A stretch of 42,529 bases of DNA from Treponema sp. (lineage in GTDB: Bacteria > Spirochaetota > Spirochaetia > Treponematales > Treponemataceae), in contig JAEENG010000073.1 of assembly GCA_016283615.1 (NCBI GenBank), positions 1-42,529 on the forward strand. Reading direction: 5' to 3'. Below are positions 27,921-35,080 of this stretch, piece after piece. A program made the translations under genes and the position numbers. The first letter of the stretch is position 1, and each line of letters opens with the position of its first letter. Under the pieces are notes generated by a model. It had not been told where the DNA came from. It did no database searches and was given only the letters and a program-made list of their open reading frames with translations.

Positions 27921-28715
27921 ATGACTATAAATCTTGGTGATGTTGAGACAACTGCCCTTATTCCTGTGGCAATTAAGGCAAGCGAAAGCCTGCGCAAAAA
28001 TCCCCGCGTCCGTGACGATGTGGCTGTGGAGATGGTAAAAACTCTCGGCATCAACACGGCGCCTTTTGATAAATTTATGTCCCACGAAGGCGTTATTGCC
28101 CGTACAGTCATGCTTGACCGCATGGTAAAGGATTTTATCACAAAAAATCCGGAGGCAGTCATCGTGAATATTGGGGCAGGTTTTGACAACCGTTTTTCAC
28201 GGGTGGATAACGGGCGGATTTTCTGGTTTGACCTGGACTTGCGGGATTCAATCGAACTTAGAAAAAAAGTTTTTGCTGAGCGGGAGAGGGTTTGTATGAT
28301 TTCAGGCAGTGTGCTTGAGGAAGGCTGGTGTGCGTCCGTAAAGGCAGAATGTGAAAAAAGAAATTCAAAGGTCCTTTTTCTTGCAGAAGGGCTTTTCATG
28401 TACCTTACCCTGGAAGAAATTACAAAGCTTCTTTTTGTCCTCAAAACAAATTTCCCGGGCGGAACTCTGATTGCAGAGCAGAACAATCCCCTCATGGTAA
28501 AAAATCAGAAATATCACGACACGGTAAAAAACACCAGCGCAGTCTTTAAAAGCGGTACCTGGAGCGGACAGGAAATTGCTGACCTTTGCGAAGGAATTCG
28601 TTTTGTGGAAGAGCACAGTTTTAACGAGGAGATGAAAAAACACTCGGTCCGCGGATGGCTTTTTGCAAAAATCCTTCCAAAGATGAACGACCGCTGGGCA
28701 GTCTTTGAGTGGTAG
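27921..28715 (+). CDS. SAM-dependent O-methyltransferase, LCM/TcmP-like family
   Basis: 264-aa cytoplasmic methyltransferase of the leucine-carboxyl-methyltransferase-like superfamily, substrate unknown. VIVNIGAGFDNRFSRV is the SAM-binding motif I (VxxGAGxDxRxxR), FWFDLDLRDSIELRKK follows as the acidic strand, and LFLAEGLFMYLTLEEI is the family's EGLxMYL motif. Relatives act on small molecules or carboxyl groups. A GGGGG ribosome site precedes the ATG. The gene is 25 nt before a second methyltransferase, suggesting co-expression. Confidence 0.85.
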   Translation: MTINLGDVETTALIPVAIKASESLRKNPRVRDDVAVEMVKTLGINTAPFDKFMSHEGVIARTVMLDRMVKDFITKNPEAVIVNIGAGFDNRFSRVDNGRIFWFDLDLRDSIELRKKVFAERERVCMISGSVLEEGWCASVKAECEKRNSKVLFLAEGLFMYLTLEEITKLLFVLKTNFPGGTLIAEQNNPLMVKNQKYHDTVKNTSAVFKSGTWSGQEIADLCEGIRFVEEHSFNEEMKKHSVRGWLFAKILPKMNDRWAVFEW

Positions 28716-28740
28716 ATGTAACTGTACAGGGAAGCAAAAA

Positions 28741-29343
28741 ATGAAAAAATCAGTCTGGGATATATTCGCTCCGATTTACGAGCGGGCAATGAAAAGTCAG
28801 GAAAATATTTACGATTTTCTTTACAAAGAAATATCGGGGGCTGTAAGCGGGAAAACTGTACTTGAGCTTGCGACAGGGCCGGGACTGATTGCCCGGCATA
28901 TTGCTCACTCTGCAAAAAGCGTGACTGCAACTGATTTTGCCCCAAAGATGATTGAAACAGCAAAAAAGGCGGGCGCTCCGCAAAATGTGATTTTTGAGAC
29001 AGCTGATGCCACAAATCTTTCGTATGAAGATGATTCATTTGATGTGGTCGTGATCGCAAACGCCCTTCACATTATACCCAATCCGGAAAAAGCACTTTGT
29101 GAAATCAACCGTGTTTTAAAATCTGACGGAATCCTCATTGCCCCGAATTTTATAGAACGGGAAAAAGGAAAGAAAAATCTCTGGCAGAAAATTCTTACCT
29201 TTGCCGGCATAAAATTTGCTCATGAGTGGACGGCAGAGGAATACAAAGCTTTCCTTGAAACAATGGGCTGGAAAATTACAAAAAGCGAAGTTATAAAAGG
29301 CAGAATCGATTTACTTTATACCGAATGCAGGCGCAGTTTATAA
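28741..29343 (+). CDS. Class I SAM-dependent methyltransferase (Methyltransf_11 type)
   Basis: 200-aa methyltransferase, substrate unknown. VLELATGPGLIARHIA is motif I, VTATDFAPKMIETAKK gives the acidic SAM-ribose contact, and DDSFDVVVIANALHIIPNPEKAL is motif II/III. The start at 28741 (MKKSVWDIF) has AGGGA upstream; a longer frame from 28705 lacks a ribosome site. It is the last conventional chromosomal gene before the cassette array. Confidence 0.87.
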   Translation: MKKSVWDIFAPIYERAMKSQENIYDFLYKEISGAVSGKTVLELATGPGLIARHIAHSAKSVTATDFAPKMIETAKKAGAPQNVIFETADATNLSYEDDSFDVVVIANALHIIPNPEKALCEINRVLKSDGILIAPNFIEREKGKKNLWQKILTFAGIKFAHEWTAEEYKAFLETMGWKITKSEVIKGRIDLLYTECRRSL

Positions 29344-29357
29344 AAGAGGAATTGATG

Positions 29358-29395
29358 AAGCCCGGCCGCCTGTCGGCTTTGAAGCTTTGGTATGT
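29358..29395 (-). repeat. Truncated attC-like site at the left end of the array
   Basis: GCCTGTCGGCTTTGAAGCTTTG is cut short here as a half-site: it is shared with the site at 32745-32807 and ends in a degenerate core GGTATGT (29389-29395). The other half is missing and replaced by AAGCCCGGCCGCCTG (29358-29372), which also occurs at 41189-41203. Confidence 0.55.
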
Positions 29396-29409
29396 GTTAT
29401 TCTTTATAA

Positions 29410-29790
29410 CTAAACTGAAAACAATTTTAATTCTGGTAATACAACCTGCATTAGTTTGAAATGCTTATCGTTTGTCCAGACTTCGCAATTATATTTTATG
29501 GCAAGATATGCAATTATCGCATCTTGAAATGGAACTGCAAGTCCATTTTTCTTTAAGGTAATAAATTGTTTTGAAAGGGAAATCCAGTCTTTTTCTGAAA
29601 ACGAAAGGTAAGTAAAATCATTTAAAGCTTCTTCCATTTGTAAAAACTGGTTGTCAGAATTGCTGCCACGAAGTAATTCTGTCTTTATAACTCCGCAAGT
29701 AGCTATTTCATTTTCTTCAAAAATCTTCTTGGCATCGTCCGTAGGTTTATCCCAGAAATCGATGATTATATTTGTATCTGCGAGAATCAT
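29410..29790 (-). CDS. vapC: VapC-like PIN-domain toxin
   Basis: 126-aa PIN-domain ribonuclease, toxin of a type II module; relatives cleave tRNA or rRNA. The acidic metal-binding residues are in place: D5 in MILADTN, the Glu of KTELLRGS (about 38), the Asp of VPFQDAIIA (about 89), and the Asp of WTNDKHF (about 107). The ATG overlaps the stop of the upstream antitoxin gene (ATGA), so the pair is translationally coupled. It lies in the last cassette position at the left end of the array. Confidence 0.88.
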   Translation of the reverse strand: MILADTNIIIDFWDKPTDDAKKIFEENEIATCGVIKTELLRGSNSDNQFLQMEEALNDFTYLSFSEKDWISLSKQFITLKKNGLAVPFQDAIIAYLAIKYNCEVWTNDKHFKLMQVVLPELKLFSV

Positions 29791-30002
29791 AATAAACTTG
29801 CCTCGCGAAGTTCTGTTACGGAATTACTATCAAGATGAATCTTTCCTGCAAGTTCAAGGAAATTCTTTTTTGTTTTTGGGGCAGTTTTAGTAACATACAT
29901 TTCTGACTGTTCAGCTTCCAACAACTTTATAAATGCGGAAACCGATGTCAACAATTGTTCAGGTAGAGTTTTTACTTGTTCAATTACCATTTCGTATGAC
30001 AT
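29787..30002 (-). CDS. Antitoxin partner of the VapC-like toxin
   Basis: 71-aa protein, MSYEMVIEQVKTLPEQLLTS at its start, an acidic-basic helix-rich protein with the layout of short antitoxins (a helical part, then a basic linker TAPKTKKNF and a C-terminal toxin-binding tail). The exact antitoxin family is not clear. The start at 30002 is set by GGAGG 7 nt upstream; a longer frame to 30047 has no ribosome site. It overlaps vapC. Confidence 0.8.
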   Translation of the reverse strand: MSYEMVIEQVKTLPEQLLTSVSAFIKLLEAEQSEMYVTKTAPKTKKNFLELAGKIHLDSNSVTELREASLL

Positions 30003-30049
30003 AATATACCTCCAATTGATTTTATCATACTCTTTGAAAAATTTCACCT

Positions 30050-30072
30050 AAAAAAGGCGAGCTTGACTCGCC
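30050..30072 (-). terminator. Rho-independent terminator downstream of the GyrI-like pseudogene
   Basis: On the minus strand GGCGAG-TCAAG-CTCGCC (6-bp perfect stem) is followed by six T. It lies after the pseudogene's original stop and before the vapBC start. Confidence 0.85.
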
Positions 30073-30104
30073 ATACTAAAAATTCAGGATTGACAAAATT
30101 TTTC

Positions 30105-30623
30105 TTATAATTTCTTTATTGGATGCCGAATAACTGTTTTCCATTTTTCAGGCTCTGCTTTTCTTGGGTCAGAAAGGTATATTTCGTGGTGAAGTCGAGA
30201 TTGATTCATATCGTTTGCTTAACCTTTCTATTTTAAGTAGTCATCCATAAGTTTTACCGAAGCTGGCTCATCATCATAAGATCCCATATGCATAATCTGA
30301 ACGCAAAGTCCCTCGTTAATTGTCAAAAATTCTGCTGATGAATAATCAACTCCGTCAATTCTATCTTGCCACCAGAATCTTTCAAGTGGTGGAACAACAT
30401 AATCAAAAAATCCATCAATTTTGTAATCTGTTTTATAGCTCATTTTTAAGGTGTAAGCCACAGCATACAGAATACTGACTGCTTTTTGATATGAGTCAAC
30501 TTTTTCATTGGGATTTCCTTTTCCACGTACTGCAATGTAATTTGCCTTTGGAACAGTAACAATTTCAGGTTTTGTTTTAGGAAGATATAATCCCTTGAAT
30601 TGTTTCTTAAAATCAAATGCCAT
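30105..30623 (-). pseudogene. GyrI-like small-molecule-binding protein, inactivated by two in-frame stops
   Basis: The open part (131 codons) matches the GyrI-like/DUF-type family from its start (FKKQFKGLYLPK, YIAVRGKGNPNE) to GLCVQIMHMGSYDDEPASVKLMDDYLK. There a TAG, then two codons later a TAA, interrupt the frame. The same frame then continues with RLHHEIYLSDPRKAEPEKW and TVIRHPIKKL, the normal C-terminus of the family, to a TAA at 30105. About 50 residues also seem missing after RFWWQDR. Undamaged relatives are about 200 aa. The decay is recent because everything remains in frame. It is a cassette gene directly after the attC site at 30658. Confidence 0.85.
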
Positions 30624-30657
30624 TTTCTTTCAGCAATGCGCCCCAGTGTGGGCGTCC

Positions 30658-30721
30658 ACATAACAACTGGTTGTACCGCAGCGGGGTGGACCGGTTTGTT
30701 GGTTACGGACCTTTGTTATAC
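30658..30721 (-). repeat. attC-like site 2
   Basis: Core ACATAAC (30658-30664) pairs with GTTATAC (30715-30721); the inner arms ATAACAA / TTTGTTAT extend the pairing. The right half GGTTACGGACCTTTGTTATACG resembles that of the site near 31711. On the gene side follows the GCGCCC/GGGCG leader hairpin. Confidence 0.7.
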
Positions 30722-30786
30722 GTTTTTATACAAATATTTTTAGATTAATTCTTAAAACAAAATATTTATTTAAGAAAAAATAATTA

Positions 30787-31542
30787 CTAATCCCAACCAA
30801 ACATAAATCTTATTTCTTCATCTGGAATACTATATTTTAGACCACCATGTTCTACATGAGTAAACCCGCCAAATATCCAACCTTCAAGACCGTTATACTT
30901 AACTTTAATCCAATGATCGTATTTTCCATCAATTTGTTCTATTTCCTCTGTCATTGCTAGTGTTTCCACATTTAATTGATTTCCATTTGGCCTAATTACT
31001 GCTAAAACTTTTGTATTATTTGTACCAGGGTTATCACGTAAATTTAGGTTTTCATAAATACTAACTAGCCCCCGATCATATTTTCTTACAGTCCATTTCT
31101 TTCCATCAATATTAATTTCGTCTAAGACTTCCCAATAGTTATCCAGATACGGATCTCCCCACCCGTATTGATAGTCTTTATTTCTCACGCAAATCCAACC
31201 TGATAAGGTAGATGATTTTATTTTTAACCAAATTTCTCCATTTTTCCAATCATTTTCATTTGTTAAATCTTTTATTCTACAAAATTGAGAAATTTGAATT
31301 TTTTCATTATCTATTAACTTTCCTACACTATCTTTATAGTCATAATTTTCATAGACAATTTTCATATTTTCATTTAGAAATTCTCCACAAATTGTTGAAA
31401 TTTCACATTTTCGAATTGTGATTCTGTAGTTATCAATTGTCGGTTCTTGTAAAATTGTTCCATTTCCATTCTTATAATTTGGACTTGCATATAAAAAAGA
31501 ACCGAAAGTAATAAATAATAAAACGAAATTAATTTTTTTCAT
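30787..31542 (-). CDS. Exported SH3-domain protein, cassette gene
   Basis: 251-aa protein with an N-terminal signal peptide (MKKINFVLLFITFGSFLYAS). The C-terminal part holds a bacterial SH3 (SH3b) pattern: LNLRDNPGTNNTKVLAVI, then HWIKVKYNGLEGWIFGGF. The N-terminal part may hold a second, weaker copy around WLKIKSSTLSGWICVRN. Such domains bind peptidoglycan or peptides; no enzyme domain is visible, so the role is unknown. The Shine-Dalgarno GGAG lies rather far (about 14 nt). It is followed by attC-like site 2. Confidence 0.8.
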   Translation of the reverse strand: MKKINFVLLFITFGSFLYASPNYKNGNGTILQEPTIDNYRITIRKCEISTICGEFLNENMKIVYENYDYKDSVGKLIDNEKIQISQFCRIKDLTNENDWKNGEIWLKIKSSTLSGWICVRNKDYQYGWGDPYLDNYWEVLDEINIDGKKWTVRKYDRGLVSIYENLNLRDNPGTNNTKVLAVIRPNGNQLNVETLAMTEEIEQIDGKYDHWIKVKYNGLEGWIFGGFTHVEHGGLKYSIPDEEIRFMFGWD

Positions 31543-31560
31543 TTTTTACCCTAATTCTCC

Positions 31561-31711
31561 AGCTCAATGAGCTGTGCGTAAAACTAGCGTTTTAAACCGT
31601 AAAAACGGTTTTGCGCATCGCGCAACATTGGCGCAAAAGTTTCGGTGGCGTAAAGCCACGAAGAGCAACTTTTGTGACAAAGTTTTTGTCGGCTACGAAC
31701 CTTTGTTATGT
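31561..31711 (-). repeat. attC-like site 3, degenerate and hairpin-rich
   Basis: The right end GGCTACGAACCTTTGTTATGTG carries the core GTTATGT (31705-31711) and resembles site 2. The left core is poor (GCGCAAC, 31620-31626). Several further hairpins are packed in: AGCTC/GAGCT, AAACCGT/ACGGTTT, TTGCGC-ATC-GCGCAA and GGTGGC-GTAAA-GCCAC. It may be an attC merged with another palindromic element. Confidence 0.55.
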
Positions 31712-31714
31712 GAT

Positions 31715-32707
31715 TTATTTCTTCTTTGTTGTATTAATAATTTCTAATTTATCATTAAATTGTTGTTCTGGAGATTTTAAAGAAAAATCTCTTACATAAT
31801 AATATTGTTTACCATTACTTCCAAATAGAAATACTAAATAAAGATATATATCATCTCCAAGTTTATATTCTTTTTTTAAATAATCTTCAAAGCCCTTATA
31901 AAATACTAAATGAAATGGAAGCCCATCAAAATTTATTATTTGCTCAGTATCACAGAATGAATAGAACATCATTTTTAATGTTAAATCAGTCTTAGATTCT
32001 GTACGAATATGTTCTGGATATTTATCTAATTTTGTTTTTATTAAAATTTTATAATTTGGTAATCTTTTTATATAACCTTTATCCTCTTTTTTCTTATTTA
32101 TTTTTGAAGCTATACTTTCTAATGATTCTGGATAATCCCAAAATTCTATGGAATCTTTTTTTGAAAGAATTGGTTGAAAAGTTAATAACTTAGGAGTTGT
32201 CGGCATGAAAGTAGATGCATCGTAATAAGTATATTTACCTACTTCTATAGGAGGATTTTTACTATCAATAATTAAATTTGGATCATAACCAGTTACAGTT
32301 CTTACAATTAAACCAGGATTATCAATATAGGCTGTCCCTATAACTGTTCCAGACTTTATTTCCGAAAAAAGTTGTATTGCCTGAATTTCTTTCTTTAATT
32401 CTACATCTTTTATAATTAATTCATAAAATACTTCTTGTTTCTTTCCTTCAAAATAAAAAGAATAAGGAATAGAAACAATTAAAACTTTATTACCAAATTC
32501 TTTAGGAATTGAATAATCCCAATCGTTTTCAAAGATAGTTGTTTTTCCATAAGAAATAAAACCACAATCTATTGGCATTTTTATTTCTTCACCAGCTCTG
32601 ACATTAAAATTCGACCAAGGAAATTTTGTATCTTTATTTTCTTGATTTTTTGCATTAACACTACTTAAAACAAATATAGACAATAATAGACATATTATTT
32701 TTTTCAT
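31715..32707 (-). CDS. Exported hypothetical protein, cassette gene
   Basis: 330-aa protein with a signal peptide (MKKIICLLLSIFVLSSVNA). The mature part is rich in K, E, Y and F with alternating hydrophobic strands; I recognise no family or catalytic motif. Ribosome site AAGGAG 7 nt before the ATG belongs to a leader shared with the ankyrin cassette. The stop codon lies 4 nt after the attC core, typical of compact cassettes. Confidence 0.8.
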   Translation of the reverse strand: MKKIICLLLSIFVLSSVNAKNQENKDTKFPWSNFNVRAGEEIKMPIDCGFISYGKTTIFENDWDYSIPKEFGNKVLIVSIPYSFYFEGKKQEVFYELIIKDVELKKEIQAIQLFSEIKSGTVIGTAYIDNPGLIVRTVTGYDPNLIIDSKNPPIEVGKYTYYDASTFMPTTPKLLTFQPILSKKDSIEFWDYPESLESIASKINKKKEDKGYIKRLPNYKILIKTKLDKYPEHIRTESKTDLTLKMMFYSFCDTEQIINFDGLPFHLVFYKGFEDYLKKEYKLGDDIYLYLVFLFGSNGKQYYYVRDFSLKSPEQQFNDKLEIINTTKKK

Positions 32708-32714
32708 TTTTTTC

Positions 32715-32744
32715 TCCTTCGGAAGCGCCCCAGTGCGGGTGTCC
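32715..32744 (-). promoter_or_regulatory. Conserved cassette leader with Shine-Dalgarno
   Basis: On the minus strand, after the attC core come a GC hairpin (CGCACTGGGGCGC) and then GAAGGAGAAAAAA before the ATG at 32707. The same leader, almost identical, precedes the ankyrin gene (34004); the hairpin part also occurs before the genes at 30623 and 35392. The recombination site thus seems to bring its own translation start signals. Confidence 0.6.
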
Positions 32745-32807
32745 CCATAACAACTGGTTGTACCGCAGGCAGCTTGACTGCCTGTCGGCTTTGAAGCTTT
32801 GATATGG
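32745..32807 (-). repeat. attC-like site 4
   Basis: Core CCATAAC (32745-32751) with the partner GATATGG (32801-32807, one change from GTTATGG), and a central hairpin GGCAG-CTTGA-CTGCC. It lies 2 nt from the brnA stop codon. Length is 63 bp. Confidence 0.7.
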
Positions 32808-32809
32808 GT

Positions 32810-33022
32810 TTATTTACTAAACGCAACTTCCAGATGTTTTTTTTCTTTTACACAATCCAGAAGATAATAATTGATAATATTCTGATACGGCATACCTGTT
32901 TCTTCTGCCATATTCTTAAAATAATCAATTACCTGGTCATCAAGTCGAATTGTAATCTGTTTTTTGAGTCTGTCTGCATAAGGATTTTTTATTCCGTTTG
33001 AAAAATCGTAGTGGTCTCTCAT
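32810..33022 (-). CDS. brnA: BrnA-like antitoxin
   Basis: 70-aa antitoxin of the BrnT/BrnA type II module. A basic N-terminal part leads to KKQITIRLDDQVIDYFKNMA, a ribbon-helix-helix pattern that binds the operator, and the tail NIINYYLLDCVKEKK. The start at 33022 is fixed by GGAGG inside the end of brnT, 8 nt upstream; the longer frame to 33118 lies wholly inside brnT. Antitoxin follows toxin, the usual BrnTA order. The complex normally represses its own promoter. Confidence 0.85.
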   Translation of the reverse strand: MRDHYDFSNGIKNPYADRLKKQITIRLDDQVIDYFKNMAEETGMPYQNIINYYLLDCVKEKKHLEVAFSK

Positions 33023-33023
33023 T

Positions 33024-33311
33024 TTATCTTCCTCCATATTGTGCGGCTTCAAGCGTATCTGCTTTTCGAGCCGAAATAATTCTAATTCTGTCATTTTCCC
33101 TATAACAGTGACAGACAACCAGCATATGTAACTCTGAACTCAGTCCAAGCATTATAAATCTGTCTTCATCCATACTTGAATGATCCGGATCTGCAATTAA
33201 GATTGCATTTTCATCATAGAAAACACTTTTCGCTTCCTCAAAAGTTACTTTGTGTTTCGTATAATTCAATTCAGCTTTTACAGGATCCCATTCAAAGATT
33301 ATTTCAGCCAT
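33024..33311 (-). CDS. brnT: BrnT-like ribonuclease toxin
   Basis: 95-aa toxin of the BrnT family, a RelE-fold ribonuclease that inhibits translation. The family start FEWDPVKAELNYTKHKVTFEEAKSVF is clear, as are DEDRFIMLGLS and the C-terminal RIRIISARKAD, where Arg residues act in catalysis. The start at 33311 fits the family, and TATAAT lies exactly 6 nt upstream with TTGACG 18 nt before that; there is no Shine-Dalgarno, so the transcript is probably leaderless. The frame continues to 33368 but without support. It is coupled to brnA. Confidence 0.9.
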   Translation of the reverse strand: MAEIIFEWDPVKAELNYTKHKVTFEEAKSVFYDENAILIADPDHSSMDEDRFIMLGLSSELHMLVVCHCYRENDRIRIISARKADTLEAAQYGGR

Positions 33312-33347
33312 AATTATATTATAATTATGCTTTCTCATAATCGTCAA
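33309..33347 (-). promoter_or_regulatory. brnTA promoter with palindrome over the start codon
   Basis: TTGACG (33342-33347), 18-nt spacer, TATAAT (33318-33323), 6 nt, ATG. A 21-bp palindrome with arms CATAATTATA / TATAATTATG around one central base (33309-33329) covers the -10, start point and start codon. It is the natural operator for BrnA autorepression. Confidence 0.7.
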
Positions 33348-33357
33348 GCATAAAAAA

Positions 33358-33402
33358 TGCACCTCCAAAATTGAACTTTATTTGTCCAACTTTAAGGGTG
33401 CA
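33358..33402. repeat. Imperfect inverted repeat resembling fused insertion-sequence ends
   Basis: TGCACCTCCAAAATTGAAC (33358-33376) and GTCCAACTTTAAGGGTGCA (33384-33402) are inverted copies, about 15 of 19 matching, only 7 nt apart, both ending in TGCACC. This looks like the two terminal repeats of an insertion sequence after loss of its interior. It lies where the ankyrin cassette should have an attC site. A tiny frame with a good ribosome site (MLDDYEKA) follows and overlaps the brnT promoter. Confidence 0.45.
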
Positions 33403-33449
33403 CTTCATTGACCGCATTTTTTTTAGATATAATGTGTTATTTTATGAGA

Positions 33450-34004
33450 TTAATAAATAATACCATTTTTGCAATTAGATTTATAATATTCTAAATTATT
33501 TCCTTTACTATCACAGCTGTCTGGATTTGAACCTTTTTCTATTAAGTGTTGTAATAATTCCTGATTAGAATTCATTTCAGCTGCATACAATAAAACTGTT
33601 TGCCCCTTGTAATTTCTATGTTCTATATTGGCTCCTGCATCTAATAATAAATCTACAATAGTAATTGTTTTATCGTTATTCACTTCTACAGCATAAAATA
33701 ATGGTGTATATGAACCGTTTGCTTCTGCTGAAACATTAGCTCCATTTTCAATTAATAATTTTACAACTTCTACATCACTTCTACCCACTGCAAACATTAA
33801 TGGAGTTACTCCATACATATTCACTTCATTTACATTTGCTCCGTTTTTAATTGCTTTTTCAATTTCATTGCAAGAGCTTTTATACCTGACCATATCATTC
33901 AGCGTTTCACTTGTAGAATTTGTACTTGTGCTTTTCAGTGATACACAACTTGACAGAAACAACAAGGAAAGCCCCAACATAAAAGTTTTAATAATTCTTT
34001 TCAT
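33450..34004 (-). CDS. Ankyrin-repeat lipoprotein, cassette gene
   Basis: 184-aa predicted lipoprotein: signal MKRIIKTFMLGLSLL and lipobox FLSSC. Three to four ankyrin repeats follow, with the usual marks GANVNEVNMYGVTPLMFAV, GANVSAEANGSYTPLFYAV and GANIEHRNYKGQTVLLYAA. It is a protein-binding surface, partner unknown. The Shine-Dalgarno AAGGAG comes from the shared cassette leader. No intact attC follows its stop; an IS-like inverted repeat is there instead. Confidence 0.87.
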   Translation of the reverse strand: MKRIIKTFMLGLSLLFLSSCVSLKSTSTNSTSETLNDMVRYKSSCNEIEKAIKNGANVNEVNMYGVTPLMFAVGRSDVEVVKLLIENGANVSAEANGSYTPLFYAVEVNNDKTITIVDLLLDAGANIEHRNYKGQTVLLYAAEMNSNQELLQHLIEKGSNPDSCDSKGNNLEYYKSNCKNGIIY

Positions 34005-34041
34005 TTTTTTTCTCCTTCGAAGCGCCGCAGTGCGGGCGTCC

Positions 34042-34106
34042 GTATAACAATTGCTTAAACGGTGGCGAGGCTTGACCGCGACATCCGCTTTGAAGCTTTG
34101 TTATGT
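34042..34106 (-). repeat. attC-like site 5
   Basis: The best site: core GTATAAC (34042-34048) and GTTATGT (34100-34106). The inner arms ATAACAATTGCTTAAACGG and CCGCTTTGAAGCTTTGTTAT pair with bulged (extrahelical) bases, the hallmark of folded attC recognised by IntI. The stop codon of the next gene lies inside the right core. Confidence 0.8.
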
Positions 34107-35054
34107 GTTTTTCTTTATTTTATTTATATAATTTTCAGGTTCTGAAATAATTTCATCATATTCAGATTTATGAATTCTTTTAGAATCAAAATCGATTTTA
34201 ACATCTTGAATAAATTTTTTGAAATCTGCATTTATTTCACATAATTTATTCATAGTTTCCCAGTCAAGCTCCTTTCGTTTCTTTGAATGAAAAATAACTG
34301 TAGATGAATCGATGTCATCTAAATCTAATCTTATTAATCCAATACCAAAAGAAGAAGATAATCTTTCCAATTCGTTCATCAATTCATCATCATTACTAAT
34401 TTCTGCTGCAACCAGATATCCTTCATTTGCCCATGAAGAATTTGATACTGCTTGAAAGAAGTATTCTCGATAATTAGATCTATTTATCTCTCTTTTCATT
34501 TCGAAAGATAATAATTCTATGGTGTTTGAATTACTGATTTTACTTAATTCTATTATTTCATTACTCCAATCTTCAATAGGAATATAGACACCAACAATAT
34601 CAGGGTGAATCCATTCATTTAATCCTTCCTTTTTTGATTTTTCATGAAAAATTGTTTTTGTAAGTATTGCTTTTCCGTTATTAAACGAAGTATTTGTATA
34701 TGCAAAATAACTCAATAATGGATGAAGTTCTCTTTCTTTGTAAAAAATTTTTTCATTTTTTACTGGAGAAATATCATTATCTATATTTTCAATTATTTCT
34801 GAGGAGAGAAGATGCATTTTAGATTTTAAAAAGAATTTCGCAGGCCTTTTACCAACTTTAGTAAATTTTGAGTTTGGATTATCTCTTACTTCACAAAAAA
34901 GTCTTGCACCTAAAGTTTGCCAAGGAGTTTTTCCGGAAGTTGATAAGATTTTATCTAATTCCATGTCAACGCCTTTTTTCCATATATCTTGATAAATCAA
35001 TGGCAAATCAGATTGTTCCAAAACTTTTTCAGCAAATTCTAAAAATTGAATCAT
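34101..35054 (-). CDS. HARE-HTH protein with possible PD-(D/E)XK nuclease domain, cassette gene
   Basis: 317-aa protein. The first 70 residues match the HARE-HTH winged-helix domain (MIQFLEFAEKVLEQSDLPL, then STSGKTPWQTLGARLF), a DNA-binding module found in restriction and chromatin proteins. The C-terminal part resembles the COG2958 type and has ELLSFEMKREI (about 180-190), where E-x-K with an upstream acidic residue could be a PD-(D/E)XK core, followed by REYFFQAVSNSSWANEGYLVAAEI. A restriction or antiviral role is plausible but not shown. The stop codon TAA is part of the attC core (ACATAAC read on this strand). Confidence 0.75.
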   Translation of the reverse strand: MIQFLEFAEKVLEQSDLPLIYQDIWKKGVDMELDKILSTSGKTPWQTLGARLFCEVRDNPNSKFTKVGKRPAKFFLKSKMHLLSSEIIENIDNDISPVKNEKIFYKERELHPLLSYFAYTNTSFNNGKAILTKTIFHEKSKKEGLNEWIHPDIVGVYIPIEDWSNEIIELSKISNSNTIELLSFEMKREINRSNYREYFFQAVSNSSWANEGYLVAAEISNDDELMNELERLSSSFGIGLIRLDLDDIDSSTVIFHSKKRKELDWETMNKLCEINADFKKFIQDVKIDFDSKRIHKSEYDEIISEPENYINKIKKNT

Positions 35055-35080
35055 TTTTTTCCCTCATCATTATTTCCAAC

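Noticed and set aside
33330-33357. Eight-codon peptide MLDDYEKA as a real leader peptide
   Set aside because: It has a good ribosome site but overlaps the -35 box of brnT and lies beside an IS-like repeat; it is more likely a remnant.
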